Below, in pieces: positions 48,632 through 57,729 of a DNA stretch of 64,000 bases. A program made the position numbers and the translations under genes. Source of the stretch: Deltaproteobacteria bacterium (lineage in GTDB: Bacteria; Desulfobacterota; DSM-4660; Desulfatiglandales; HGW-15); the NCBI GenBank assembly GCA_019308745.1, contig JAFDHO010000004.1, forward strand, positions 48,319-112,318, given 5' to 3'. Each line of letters begins with the position of its first letter. The first letter of the stretch is position 1. Under the pieces are notes generated by a model, which was not told where the DNA came from, ran no database searches, and was given only the letters and a program-made list of their open reading frames with translations.

Positions 48632-50455
48632 TCAATCGAGCCCTTTGCCGGCAAATTTCCCCCTTTGCTTCCTGTAGTATTCGATTCCCTCCTGAGCGAG
48701 AGTTATGGCTTCATCAATCGCCTTCAGGGCCTCCTCCGGGAAGCCGTTTGCATAGTAAGCCTCGGCCAGGGTATCGAGAAACACAGGTGATCGGTTCATC
48801 CTGACGGCCTTCCGGGCCAGAACCAGTGCCTGCTTCTCATCTCTCAGATGCCTGTCAGGAGCAGTGACCAGCAACCATGCCAGGTTGTTCAGCACCACGG
48901 GTTGATTCTCGTCCAGGGTCAGGGCCTTTTCATAGGCCTTGATGGCCTCCCCATACTTTCCCATTTGGTGATAGACCATGGCAAGGTTCTGGTGGAGGGA
49001 CACGTTGTCGGGGTCTTCGGCCAGTTGTTGCTTCAGTCCTTTCAGCACCAGATGATAGGTAATGCTCTCCTTTGTCGGACTGAAGTTGAGAAAGTAACCC
49101 AGGCCTATCATGGCTGCCATGTACAGGGTGAAGGAGACCACCAGGAACCTATTGTGCCTCCTCACAAGGTGGGGGTCTTTCTGGAGTCGACGGAGGAAAT
49201 CAACCCTTTGTCCGATGCTGAAGTGATGCCAACTGGGCAGATCCCGGATCTTCCCGCTCAGGAGAGCGATCTTTTCTAGGGAACTTATAGTGTGCCCGGG
49301 GGCTCCCATCAGGACGGCGGAGTGGAGGTCCGCCTGCCGTTCAAAATGGCGCATGAAAAACCCCATCACATATCTGAAGTAAAGGAACATGGCAAACAGC
49401 AGGGGCAGGCTGACTGCTATATAGAAGAGATTGGTTGTTTCCGGCGTGCCCTTTGTGAAGAGGTCCTGGAAGAGGGGTTGGGTCGCAAAGAAGGCGTAAA
49501 AGATGTCAAAGAGGCCCGAAAACAGGACCATAAACCCCATGAAAAAGAAGACATAGAAGAGCATGTGCCGGTATTTCCCGTGTCCAACCTCATGGGCCAC
49601 AACGGCCTTCAATTCCTCCACGCTGAGCATCTCCATGAGGGTGTCGGTAACCAGGATGTAGCGATATCTGGGCACGATTCCCATAATCCCTGCCGTCATC
49701 ATCCGCCCTTCGAAGATGGGCCAGCGGAGGATGTCGCGGTACCTGAACCCGACTGAGGCCAGAAATCCCCTGAGTTCCCTGGCCTTCTCCGATGGTCCCA
49801 GGGACCTGCAGCCCCACCAGGATTGGACGAAGCGGGGCATGAAGATCACCAGAACGACCAGGAAAGTACCGAAAAAGACCACCTGGCCGTGGGGTTTGTT
49901 CAAGAGGCCCTCCGGCCTTGATAGGGGTGTCAGTCCGAGCAGGTCATAGATGAGGGTGAGGACTACCCAAGGAAAGAGGATCGGCAGATTGAGCTTTAGA
50001 TTGGAGAATATGAAGGATTTCCTGCTGACCACTGTTTGAAAGGCAAACCTGTACGCTGGATAGGCATAATACCAGATCGTGACCAGATAGCCTATGAAAA
50101 GGGATATGCCGAAGAGTCCCTGCATCACTGAAAAGTGTTTCAGTCCCGGGATGCTCCCTATCCAGAACTTCAGGTTGAACAGGTAGACAGCTAGGGCATA
50201 AAGGAGAATCGCAAAGACCGATAACCTCAGTACCTGGGACTGGTAGGCGCGGGAAAAGCTGAGGTCACCTGGATTTTCCTGCTGACCCTGCCTCAACAGG
50301 CGCCCGAAGGCCCATTTGCAATAGATGGCGAAGAGGGCCCATGAGGACAGCACCATGAAAACCGTGTAGACAAGGGGAGTATCGATTCTTGCAGGAGGAA
50401 CACTTATATTGTAGATCAGAAGAACGATGATGAAGTATATGATATTATTGAACAT
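48632..50455 (-). CDS. M48 family metalloprotease with C-terminal TPR repeats, membrane-bound
   Basis: 607 residues from the ATG at 50455. About six helices surround the catalytic region (FNNIIYFIIVLLIY at the N terminus). The zinc motif HEVGH is in AVVAHEVGHGKYRHM, with a downstream acidic ligand candidate (FERQADLHSAVLMG). The C-terminal 130 residues hold three TPR repeats (LHQNLAMVYHQMGKYGEAIK, PVVLNNLAWLLV, PVFLDTLAEAYYANG). HtpX/Ste24-like fold plus TPR suggests a membrane protein quality control protease with a protein-binding tail. The start is uncertain; ATG 50506 is also possible. Confidence 0.85.
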   Translation of the reverse strand: MFNNIIYFIIVLLIYNISVPPARIDTPLVYTVFMVLSSWALFAIYCKWAFGRLLRQGQQENPGDLSFSRAYQSQVLRLSVFAILLYALAVYLFNLKFWIGSIPGLKHFSVMQGLFGISLFIGYLVTIWYYAYPAYRFAFQTVVSRKSFIFSNLKLNLPILFPWVVLTLIYDLLGLTPLSRPEGLLNKPHGQVVFFGTFLVVLVIFMPRFVQSWWGCRSLGPSEKARELRGFLASVGFRYRDILRWPIFEGRMMTAGIMGIVPRYRYILVTDTLMEMLSVEELKAVVAHEVGHGKYRHMLFYVFFFMGFMVLFSGLFDIFYAFFATQPLFQDLFTKGTPETTNLFYIAVSLPLLFAMFLYFRYVMGFFMRHFERQADLHSAVLMGAPGHTISSLEKIALLSGKIRDLPSWHHFSIGQRVDFLRRLQKDPHLVRRHNRFLVVSFTLYMAAMIGLGYFLNFSPTKESITYHLVLKGLKQQLAEDPDNVSLHQNLAMVYHQMGKYGEAIKAYEKALTLDENQPVVLNNLAWLLVTAPDRHLRDEKQALVLARKAVRMNRSPVFLDTLAEAYYANGFPEEALKAIDEAITLAQEGIEYYRKQRGKFAGKGLD

Positions 50456-50689
50456 AACGTCCTTGAAGTCATCTCTCTCCAGGGACCCACCCCCTCCCCA
50501 CATCATTTTGCCGGAGAGGTGAGAGGTCCCTGTGGATTCAAACTGATAATGGGAACCACTGCTCTCCCCTCGGTCTTGCCTCAAGAGACCGGGGGAAGAT
50601 GTACTCTAATCCCATTGGAGAGATTAGTCAATGGCACAGGGGGCCAGGGGCCTCCCTTGTCAAGGTGATCCTGTCTTTTGGATTTTCAT

Positions 50690-50718
50690 TTGACAAACAT
50701 CATTGAGTCCAATATGGT
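50690..50718 (+). promoter_or_regulatory. Promoter of the ProX-like binding protein gene
   Basis: TTGACA, 17-bp spacer, TATGGT, 74 bp before the ATG at 50793. The gap 50456-50792 otherwise holds only this promoter and an AAAGGAG ribosome site. Confidence 0.65.
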
Positions 50719-50792
50719 AATTTGAATGTGGACAGATCTTGTTTCATTTTGAACTAAAAACTTTTTGCTTTACTCAGAAAGGAGCTCTCGTC

Positions 50793-51794
50793 ATGGAAAG
50801 GAAAAACGGACGTCTTTTCTTTATTTTTGTGGTAACAATCGCAATATTCAGCCTATTTGCCGGGTCTCCCCTCGCTGCATCAAAGAAAGTGGTCTTTGCT
50901 GATCTCAACTGGGACAGCGCCCAGGTACACAACCGTATCGCCGGACACATTATCCAGCATGGTTTTGGGTACAAGGTGGAATACATCCCCGGCGGGACCA
51001 TTCCGCTGTTTGCGGGGCTGAGCAGGGGAGATGTGGACATAAACATGGAGTGTTGGGTGGAAAACCAGCAAGAGGCCTATGACAAGGCCATCGCCGCCGG
51101 CAAGGTCATCGATCTAGGCAGTAATTATCCGGACAGTTGGCAGGGGTGGCTGGTTCCCACCTATGTCATCAAGGGAGATCCAAAAAGGGGAATCCAGCCC
51201 ATGGCACCCGACCTGAAATCCGTCTTTGACATGCCCAAGTACTGGAAGCTATTCCAGGACCCCGAATATCCTAGCAAGGGCCGTTTCTATTCCTGCATAC
51301 CCGGATGGGAGTGCGAGAAGATAAACGAAAAGAAGTTCAAGGCCTATGGCCTTGACAGGCACTACAATATCTTCCTGCCCGGCTCCGATGCGGCCCTGAA
51401 CGGGTCCATGGCGGCCGCTTACGAAAAGAGACAACCCTGGTTCGGGTATTATTGGGCACCCACATGGGTCCTCGGCAAATTGGACATGACCCCCTTGGAA
51501 GAGCCGAAATACGACGAAAAAGTATGGAAGGAAAACTATGCCTGCGCCTATCCTTCAGTCAGGGTGAACATCTTGGTTCATTCAGACCTCCCCAAGAAGG
51601 CGCCTGACGTTGTTGAGTTCCTCAAGAAGTATGAGACCACTCAGGGCCATGCCAATAAGTTTCTCGCATATATGAGGGATACCAAGGGGAGTTCCCAGGA
51701 CGCGGCCGTGTGGTTTCTCAAGAACTACCAATCCCTCTGGACCCAGTGGGTCTCACCACAAGTGGCGAGCAAGGTCAAGGCTGCCCTTCCCTAG
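50793..51794 (+). CDS. ABC-type glycine betaine/proline-like substrate-binding protein (OpuAC/ProX)
   Basis: 333 residues from ATG 50793 (AAAGGAG site). The signal peptide is residues 1-29 (IFVVTIAIFSLFAGSPLAA), followed by KKVVFADLNWDSAQVHNRIAGHII, the OpuAC type start. The aromatic-box type residues are present: MECWVENQQEAYD, YPDSWQGWLVPTYV, WFGYYWAPTWVLGK. The family binds quaternary amines such as betaine or choline. No ATPase or permease gene is next to it, so it must work with a partner elsewhere or serve another function such as chemoreception. It has its own promoter. Confidence 0.88.
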   Translation: MERKNGRLFFIFVVTIAIFSLFAGSPLAASKKVVFADLNWDSAQVHNRIAGHIIQHGFGYKVEYIPGGTIPLFAGLSRGDVDINMECWVENQQEAYDKAIAAGKVIDLGSNYPDSWQGWLVPTYVIKGDPKRGIQPMAPDLKSVFDMPKYWKLFQDPEYPSKGRFYSCIPGWECEKINEKKFKAYGLDRHYNIFLPGSDAALNGSMAAAYEKRQPWFGYYWAPTWVLGKLDMTPLEEPKYDEKVWKENYACAYPSVRVNILVHSDLPKKAPDVVEFLKKYETTQGHANKFLAYMRDTKGSSQDAAVWFLKNYQSLWTQWVSPQVASKVKAALP

Positions 51795-51880
51795 ATTTGC
51801 CTTTCTTGGGAGAGAAAGGAAGCCTATTCGGGGAGCGAAGACACAAAGGCCGAAACCCCGGGCCGACGAGGTTCTCGGGG

Positions 51881-53386
51881 CTAATGAGGGGCCGCGGATT
51901 GGCCCCTCTCTCTTATGAACTCGATGTTTCCTCCGCTGGGAGGGAGGGTCGGATCACCGTCCAGGATGACGGTGACACCGTATCTCTGCTCGATTTCGGC
52001 GAGCTCCCGTCTCTTTCTGTTTTGCAGATAGGTCGCCACTTCCATGGGGAGGGTGCCGTGTACCTGGTTGACATCGCCCTTCCACACCCCCATCCAGATG
52101 CGGCGCAGGAAAGAGACGGCAGCCGACTCGACGGATCGCACCACACCCCTCCCCTGGCAAAAGGTGCACACCTGGTAGCTCCTCGACTCTATGGACGGCC
52201 TCAACCGCTGCCTCGTGAGTTCGAGGAGCCCGAACTTGGATATATGGGAGACATCGGTCTTGGCCCGGTCCTTTTTGAGCTCTTCTCGAATGACCTTCTC
52301 CACGGCCCTGATGTGGTTTCTGTCCTTCATATCAATGAAATCAATCACCACCAGACCCCCTATGTCCCTGAGACGCAATTGTCGTGCTATTTCGGAGGCG
52401 GCCTCCAGGTTGGTACGGTAGGCCGTGCTTTCCATGTCTTTTCCGATGGTTCCTCTGCCGGAATTGACATCCACGGAAATGAGCGCCTCGGTGGTATCAA
52501 TGACGATTGATCCCCCGGACTTCAACGGCACCTTGTTGCTGTAAATGGTCTCTATCTGCTTCTCTATCTCATACTGGTCAAAAATTGGTCGCTTGTCCTT
52601 GTAAAGCTTGACCTTCCTCTGGTTCCGCGGAGAGAGGATCTTCATGTAATCCTTGATCCTTATGAAGGTCTCTCGATCATCTACCAGGATCTCAGAGACA
52701 TCGTTCGTGAAATAGTCCCTCAATGTGCGAAATCCTATGTCCTGCTCCTTGTGGATGAGTGAAAGGGGCGGCGCTTCCTTCACGCGGCCCTTGATGTCTT
52801 TCCATACCCTCAGGAGTCGGTTCAGGTCCTTCGAAAGCTCACGCTTATTCTGACCCGCAGCCATGGTTCGGACGATATACCCGATGCCTTCGGGCAATTT
52901 CATTCTCCCCATCAAGGCCTTGAGCCTGTTTCTCTCTTCCTCATCCTCGATCTTTCGAGATACCCCGTTGGCGGTCCGGCCCGGTGTCAATACCAGGTAC
53001 CTGCCAGCGATCGATACGTAGGTGGTAAGATGGGCACCCTTGTGACCCGGCATTTCCTTGGTCACCTGGACCAATAGCTCTTGGCCCTTTTTCACCATCT
53101 TCTCTACCAAAGGGGCTCCTTTTTCATCTTTCGGAGCCTCCGGGCTCTCACAGTACTCCGGATGGATTTCCGTGGCAGGAAGAAAACCGTTCTTGTCAGC
53201 ACCATAGTTTACAAAGCAAGCCTGTAACCGCGGTTCGACCCTTTCAATAATACCCTTGTAAATGTTACCTGTTCTCAGTTCCGTTGTTGAGGTCTCGACA
53301 TAGAACTCGTCCAGCTTCCCATCCTTAATGAAAGCTACCCTGTACTCTTCGGGTTCGACCGCGTTTATCAACATCTTGGTCTTCAT
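51881..53386 (-). CDS. rng: Ribonuclease G (RNase E/G family)
   Basis: 501 residues from ATG 53386 (AAGGTGG site); GTG 53398 is less likely. The S1 domain is near the N terminus (TGNIYKGIIERVEPRLQACFV). Catalytic metal-binding residues are in ISVDVNSGRG and VIDFIDMKD. The zinc-link cysteines are CTFCQGRG. It cleaves single-stranded RNA for 16S maturation and mRNA turnover. The E. coli enzyme is about 489 residues, so this is of normal length, with a short tail. Confidence 0.94.
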   Translation of the reverse strand: MKTKMLINAVEPEEYRVAFIKDGKLDEFYVETSTTELRTGNIYKGIIERVEPRLQACFVNYGADKNGFLPATEIHPEYCESPEAPKDEKGAPLVEKMVKKGQELLVQVTKEMPGHKGAHLTTYVSIAGRYLVLTPGRTANGVSRKIEDEEERNRLKALMGRMKLPEGIGYIVRTMAAGQNKRELSKDLNRLLRVWKDIKGRVKEAPPLSLIHKEQDIGFRTLRDYFTNDVSEILVDDRETFIRIKDYMKILSPRNQRKVKLYKDKRPIFDQYEIEKQIETIYSNKVPLKSGGSIVIDTTEALISVDVNSGRGTIGKDMESTAYRTNLEAASEIARQLRLRDIGGLVVIDFIDMKDRNHIRAVEKVIREELKKDRAKTDVSHISKFGLLELTRQRLRPSIESRSYQVCTFCQGRGVVRSVESAAVSFLRRIWMGVWKGDVNQVHGTLPMEVATYLQNRKRRELAEIEQRYGVTVILDGDPTLPPSGGNIEFIRERGQSAAPH

Positions 53387-53465
53387 GGGTTGTACCACCT
53401 TTAGGACATCAGTATCGTCGGATCTCTCTTGAATCTCCTTCCCAAAAGGAATGAGAGTCTTGGCC

Positions 53466-56400
53466 TCAATTCGAGGCCTTCAGCTCCCTTGAAAAGGCCA
53501 CCTTGAGGTTCTGCATGGTATTCCCCAGGACGTTCTTGTAGGCTTCGAGACGGGTCATGACCCCGGCCACTGCACTGTGTTCATCAAGTTCCAGGATGAG
53601 ATAGGGTTTGTTGCCCATGATATACTTATAGAAGTGCTCTATGAAGGAATCTGCACCGCAACTGAAATTGGTCAGATGCAGCCCAAAATAATTGTTCCTT
53701 GACTTGATGAATTTGGCCGTCCTCAAGATCTGAGCCCCAAGACCCCAGTACATCTTTGGGAAATCCGATAGGTCCACGGTACTGACATCGATGAAATCCA
53801 TGGGGATCCCCATGACGCCAATCTTGGCGAGATTCTGGCCGAGCCTCAGGTTGAGACGCTCATCGTAGAGGTTGTAAGGCCTTCCCGTCACTATGACAAG
53901 TGGCTCTTCTGGATCAAGAGATCTTATTATCTCTTGGCCCGTGCTTCGCATTTCCCTCAAGAAGGCATCCTGTCTCTCCAAAGCGTACTTGAGCGCCTTC
54001 TTGATCTCAGAAGGCCTTCGCTTGAGTCGCTTCGAAAGCTGTTCACTCAGCTCTATCCCTATCACGTCCGGCTCATATTTCAGGTGAATGGTGGGATTTA
54101 CAATGTTTTCCCTTTCAAGGTCCAGGGCCATCCGGACCATGTATTGGTTCGATTGGACCAGAGGACAATAATACCCGGTTTCTGTCTCAGCCGGCGTAAC
54201 CATATTGATTATAGAAGGCAAGAACAGATACCTGGTCTTTCCGGCCAACTCCTTCACGTGGCCGTGGGAGACCTTGACAGGATAACAGGTCTCGGCGGTC
54301 ATGGCCTCTATCCCGAGACTCGAGATGTGGCTGTTGGTTGGGGGAGTCAACAGGAGCCTGAATCCCAACCGGTCAAAGAAGTGGGCCCAGAGGACACTTG
54401 TCTGGAGGGTATAGAGGGCTCGCTGCATTCCCACCGTTGGTCTGCCCTCAACTTCCATTATCGGCTCGTTGCCCAGCTCGAGGTAAAGGCCTCCCATATG
54501 GGATTCCCATATCTCGTCCCTCAGTCTGAAATAGTTCTCGACCGTGCCGCCTTTTCCCCTTACGACCTCGTATCTCCCACACTCCCCTCCCCATATGCTC
54601 TTGCGCCCGTCGAAATCGTATATCTTGAGCTTACACTGGTTGTGGCAGCTCGGGTCGGCATGACATACCTTCTCTTTGAAGTCCATGCAATCAGCTATGG
54701 CGCTTTCCAGGCCCCTGAAGTTGCCTCCCTCAATAAACCCGGCCAGCATCTTTTCCTGCAGGCTGATCGCCGCACCGTAGGCCCCCAAGACTTCCCGGTG
54801 CTTGGGGACCAGGATGCGTCGCCCCAGAACGTTCTCAAAGGCGGCCACCACACCTTTGTTGAGCGATGGTCCGCCGAGAAACATCACCCTTTCACCGATC
54901 TTTCTCTTTCCAACGACCCTGTTGAGGTAATTGTGCACTATGGCATAGCACAGCCCCGCTATGAGGTCATCCCTCGGCACGCCCTTTTGATGGTAGGCTA
55001 CCAGGTCCGACTCCATGAAGACGGTACATCTTTCGGCCAGCTTTACTGGCTTGTCGGTGGACAGGGCGATAGCCTGGAACTCCTCCACGATATTGATTCC
55101 GTATTTGTTGGCCAATTCGTGAAGGAAACTGCCCGTACCTGCAGCGCAGACCTTGTTCATGTCGAAATCAAGGGGATAGGTATTGGATATGGAGATATAC
55201 TTGGAGTCCTGTCCCCCGATCTCAAATATCGTATCTATCTTCGGGTCTATCTCAACGGCTCCCCTGGCATGGGCCGTGATTTCGTCAATGATCAGGTCTG
55301 CGTTCAAGAAATCTCCCACCACATTCCTTCCCGAACCGGTGGTGGCCACGCCCCTTATCTCGACTCTTTCACCCAGGTCTTCAGACAGAGTCCGAAGGAG
55401 CCTCTGGGTCACCTCAATGGGCTTTCCCTGTGTATGAACGTAACTCTTGTGGATGATTTCCCTTTCTTCCGTTATAAGGGCGTATTTTGTCGTGGTGGAA
55501 CCTATGTCGATGCCGAGATAGACCGGAATCCTCCCAGTGGAGAGGATCGTCCTGACATCATTTTCCTTGGGGAACTCGGTTCTCTTCAGTTCCAGCTTAG
55601 GGGCACTTGGGATGGAGGCAAGGGTTTCCCCCTTTACGGGAGACGATTCCTTTAGTTTCACCGTGTTTTCCATACCCGACTCGAGTGCGTGCAGAGCAAC
55701 CCCCAGGGCACCCACCGAGGTGCTGTACTCCGGCACGATGAGTCCGGGGAAATACCCCTTGAAGGCCCGCACCTGCAGTTCGTTCAAGGACAGTCCTCCG
55801 ATGAAAAGGATAGGTTCTTGGAGCACCCTGTTCGAGACAATCGTGCTCATGTAGTTTCTTGCATTACCAATGTGCAACCCGTAGATGATGTCCTCGAGCC
55901 TCTCCCCCTTGTTCTGCAAGTGAATCATGTCCGACTTCGTAAAGACCGTGCACCTGCAGGCAACATTGGCGGGTTTATCGCTGCGGAGCCCCAGCTCGAT
56001 GAAATCCTTGAGGATCCTGTCTATCTGATCCTGGGAAATATCCACTTCTCGGTCATAGATGGATGTCGCAAGTCGCTGGGCCTGCTGATCTATGAAGGAC
56101 CCCGTCCCAGAGGCACAGGGGCCGTTTGTATTGAAATACTCCAGTTCCCAGCCCCGCTGGTCGTGCCGTATCTGGAAGAGAGCCGTATCCTGCCCGCCCA
56201 TGCTGATGATTGTTCTGACGTCCGGTCTTATAAACAGCGCCCCCTTTACCTGGCTTATGGTCTCGAATTCATAGCCGCACCCGAGTGCGTCGCTGATCTT
56301 TTGCCCGTGGTTCCCCGTGAAGGCCAATGCCTTCATGTTGTCCGGGCCAAACCTCTCCTTGAGGTCTTGGATGAGCCTGTTGACCTCCTCATCGACCCTG

Positions 56401-56519
56401 CCGAAGTGCCTCTTGTAAGGGGACTCAAAAAGGATCTCCCTCTCCCTGTTCATCACTATACAGTTCAGGCTCACGGAACCAGCGTCGATACCGACATATA
56501 GTTCATCCTGTTTTTCCAT
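53466..56519 (-). CDS. Two-domain BadF/BadG-type CoA-dehydratase activase with DUF2229 region
   Basis: 1017 residues. The first ASKHA ATPase module starts DELYVGIDAGSVSLNCI with Fe-S Cys in NTNGPCASGTGSFIDQQ and ANVACRCTVFTKSD. The second starts VYLGIDIGSTTTKYALI with NKVCAAGTGSFLHELA and AERCTVFMESD. The last 400 residues match a DUF2229 type region (CHADPSCHNQCKLKIYD, TAETCYPVKVSHGHVKEL, CGADSFIEHFYKYIMG). Such fusions appear to combine the activator and dehydratase-like fold and have unknown substrates in most anaerobes. No adjacent hgdA/hgdB-like genes are seen. It is 67 bp upstream of rng. Confidence 0.85.
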   Translation of the reverse strand: MEKQDELYVGIDAGSVSLNCIVMNREREILFESPYKRHFGRVDEEVNRLIQDLKERFGPDNMKALAFTGNHGQKISDALGCGYEFETISQVKGALFIRPDVRTIISMGGQDTALFQIRHDQRGWELEYFNTNGPCASGTGSFIDQQAQRLATSIYDREVDISQDQIDRILKDFIELGLRSDKPANVACRCTVFTKSDMIHLQNKGERLEDIIYGLHIGNARNYMSTIVSNRVLQEPILFIGGLSLNELQVRAFKGYFPGLIVPEYSTSVGALGVALHALESGMENTVKLKESSPVKGETLASIPSAPKLELKRTEFPKENDVRTILSTGRIPVYLGIDIGSTTTKYALITEEREIIHKSYVHTQGKPIEVTQRLLRTLSEDLGERVEIRGVATTGSGRNVVGDFLNADLIIDEITAHARGAVEIDPKIDTIFEIGGQDSKYISISNTYPLDFDMNKVCAAGTGSFLHELANKYGINIVEEFQAIALSTDKPVKLAERCTVFMESDLVAYHQKGVPRDDLIAGLCYAIVHNYLNRVVGKRKIGERVMFLGGPSLNKGVVAAFENVLGRRILVPKHREVLGAYGAAISLQEKMLAGFIEGGNFRGLESAIADCMDFKEKVCHADPSCHNQCKLKIYDFDGRKSIWGGECGRYEVVRGKGGTVENYFRLRDEIWESHMGGLYLELGNEPIMEVEGRPTVGMQRALYTLQTSVLWAHFFDRLGFRLLLTPPTNSHISSLGIEAMTAETCYPVKVSHGHVKELAGKTRYLFLPSIINMVTPAETETGYYCPLVQSNQYMVRMALDLERENIVNPTIHLKYEPDVIGIELSEQLSKRLKRRPSEIKKALKYALERQDAFLREMRSTGQEIIRSLDPEEPLVIVTGRPYNLYDERLNLRLGQNLAKIGVMGIPMDFIDVSTVDLSDFPKMYWGLGAQILRTAKFIKSRNNYFGLHLTNFSCGADSFIEHFYKYIMGNKPYLILELDEHSAVAGVMTRLEAYKNVLGNTMQNLKVAFSRELKASN

Positions 56520-56771
56520 ACACGACCTTCCCCGTCACACGCCTTGATATCGTAGGAACTCCTGCGCCCGAATAATAGGAACTGGATTCATCCGCAGGAT
56601 CCCTCGGTTCGCGGATCTAACGGCGGGCTGTCTTGGTCTTCGGCCCAGGCCTGTCAGGGCCCAGAGGGCCGGTGGCTGCTCTCGGTCACAAACTTGGGCC
56701 AGCCGGAGGAGGCGAAAACCATTATTCTCCCGCCCGGAAGGATATGGGACTCTCCCTGTTCGCTCCAGCAC

Positions 56772-57695
56772 TTAGCTGCCCTTTGCCACATAATAGACCG
56801 AGTGGCCATGTCTCCTTTCCGTAAGGTCTCCCTTTCTTGTGAGACCGCGCAACAGAATCTCCACCTCCCCCAAGGGGGCTTTTAAGACACGGGCTACATC
56901 AGAAGCCGTCAAAGGTCTCCTCTTCACCACTTCCAGGACCGAATCCCTGAGGGAGACCTGACCGGAGCCCTGCCTTTCACGCCTATTATGTGAAATAATT
57001 CTCGCTTTTGCACCAAAAAACTTCTCTATCTCCTCCAACCTTGCCCCTTCAAGGGGCAAGGCAGAGGCATCAGCGGGAGGACGAACCACGGTGTTCAGCT
57101 GCACCTGATCGGGCTCCAGTTCATCCACGACTTGTTTAAGTTCCCTTAGCTCAGCATCCCTGTCATTGAGCCCTGATATGAGCATGACCTCCAGGCCGAT
57201 AAAACCGCGGAACTCCTTTTTCAAGGACCTAAGCCCTTCGATGACCTTGGGTAGTCCAAGTTCCGGGTGGGGTCTGTGGATCCTGTTGAAGGTAGCTTCC
57301 ACTGCCGTGGACAGGGTGGGCATGATAATGTCCGCCTCCAATAGCCTTTGCCTCACTTCCTCCTTCCACAGAAGTGACCCGTTGGTGAGTATGGCTATCT
57401 TGCGGTCTGACACCTCCTTGATTCGCTCGATGATGAGACCAATTTCACGGTTCAGGGTGGGTTCTCCAGAGCCGGAAAGGGTTATCACGTCAGGATTACA
57501 CAGGCTAAGCCTCTGTCTCAGTTCTTCCATCACATCCGCTAGCGGCACGTAGTCCTTAATCTGGATAGTCCTCTTCGTGGTCGCGCCTACCTGGCAGTAT
57601 ATGCAGTCATAGGAGCAGTATTTGGGAGGCACCAGGTCGACCCCCAAGGAGAGGCCTAACCTCCTAGATGGTACCGGACCGAAAACAAAGCCCAT
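56772..57695 (-). CDS. Radical SAM protein with C-terminal winged-helix domain
   Basis: 307 residues from ATG 57695 (AAGGAAG site), giving MGFVFGPVPSRRLGLSLGVD. The iron-sulfur motif CSYDCIYC (CX3CX2C) follows, then TLSGSGEPTLN and ILTNGSLLW. The C-terminal 60 residues look like a winged helix (LTASDVARVLKAPLGEVEILLRGLT). This is a widely distributed, poorly characterised group that often begins FGPVPSRRLG. It lies just downstream of polA on the same strand. No function can be assigned. Confidence 0.85.
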   Translation of the reverse strand: MGFVFGPVPSRRLGLSLGVDLVPPKYCSYDCIYCQVGATTKRTIQIKDYVPLADVMEELRQRLSLCNPDVITLSGSGEPTLNREIGLIIERIKEVSDRKIAILTNGSLLWKEEVRQRLLEADIIMPTLSTAVEATFNRIHRPHPELGLPKVIEGLRSLKKEFRGFIGLEVMLISGLNDRDAELRELKQVVDELEPDQVQLNTVVRPPADASALPLEGARLEEIEKFFGAKARIISHNRRERQGSGQVSLRDSVLEVVKRRPLTASDVARVLKAPLGEVEILLRGLTRKGDLTERRHGHSVYYVAKGS

Positions 57696-57729
57696 TCTGT
57701 GGTCTTCCTTTTGGTATGGGATGGGCCCC

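Noticed and set aside
53934-55655. 573-codon plus-strand open frame
   Set aside because: It lies fully antisense to the activase-like gene, which has strong family motifs; long shadow frames are expected in GC-rich DNA.
56535-56771. 78-codon minus-strand frame between the radical SAM and activase genes
   Set aside because: Composition looks like random GC-rich DNA (many Arg and Pro), with no ribosome site or family pattern; the 252-bp gap is treated as non-coding.
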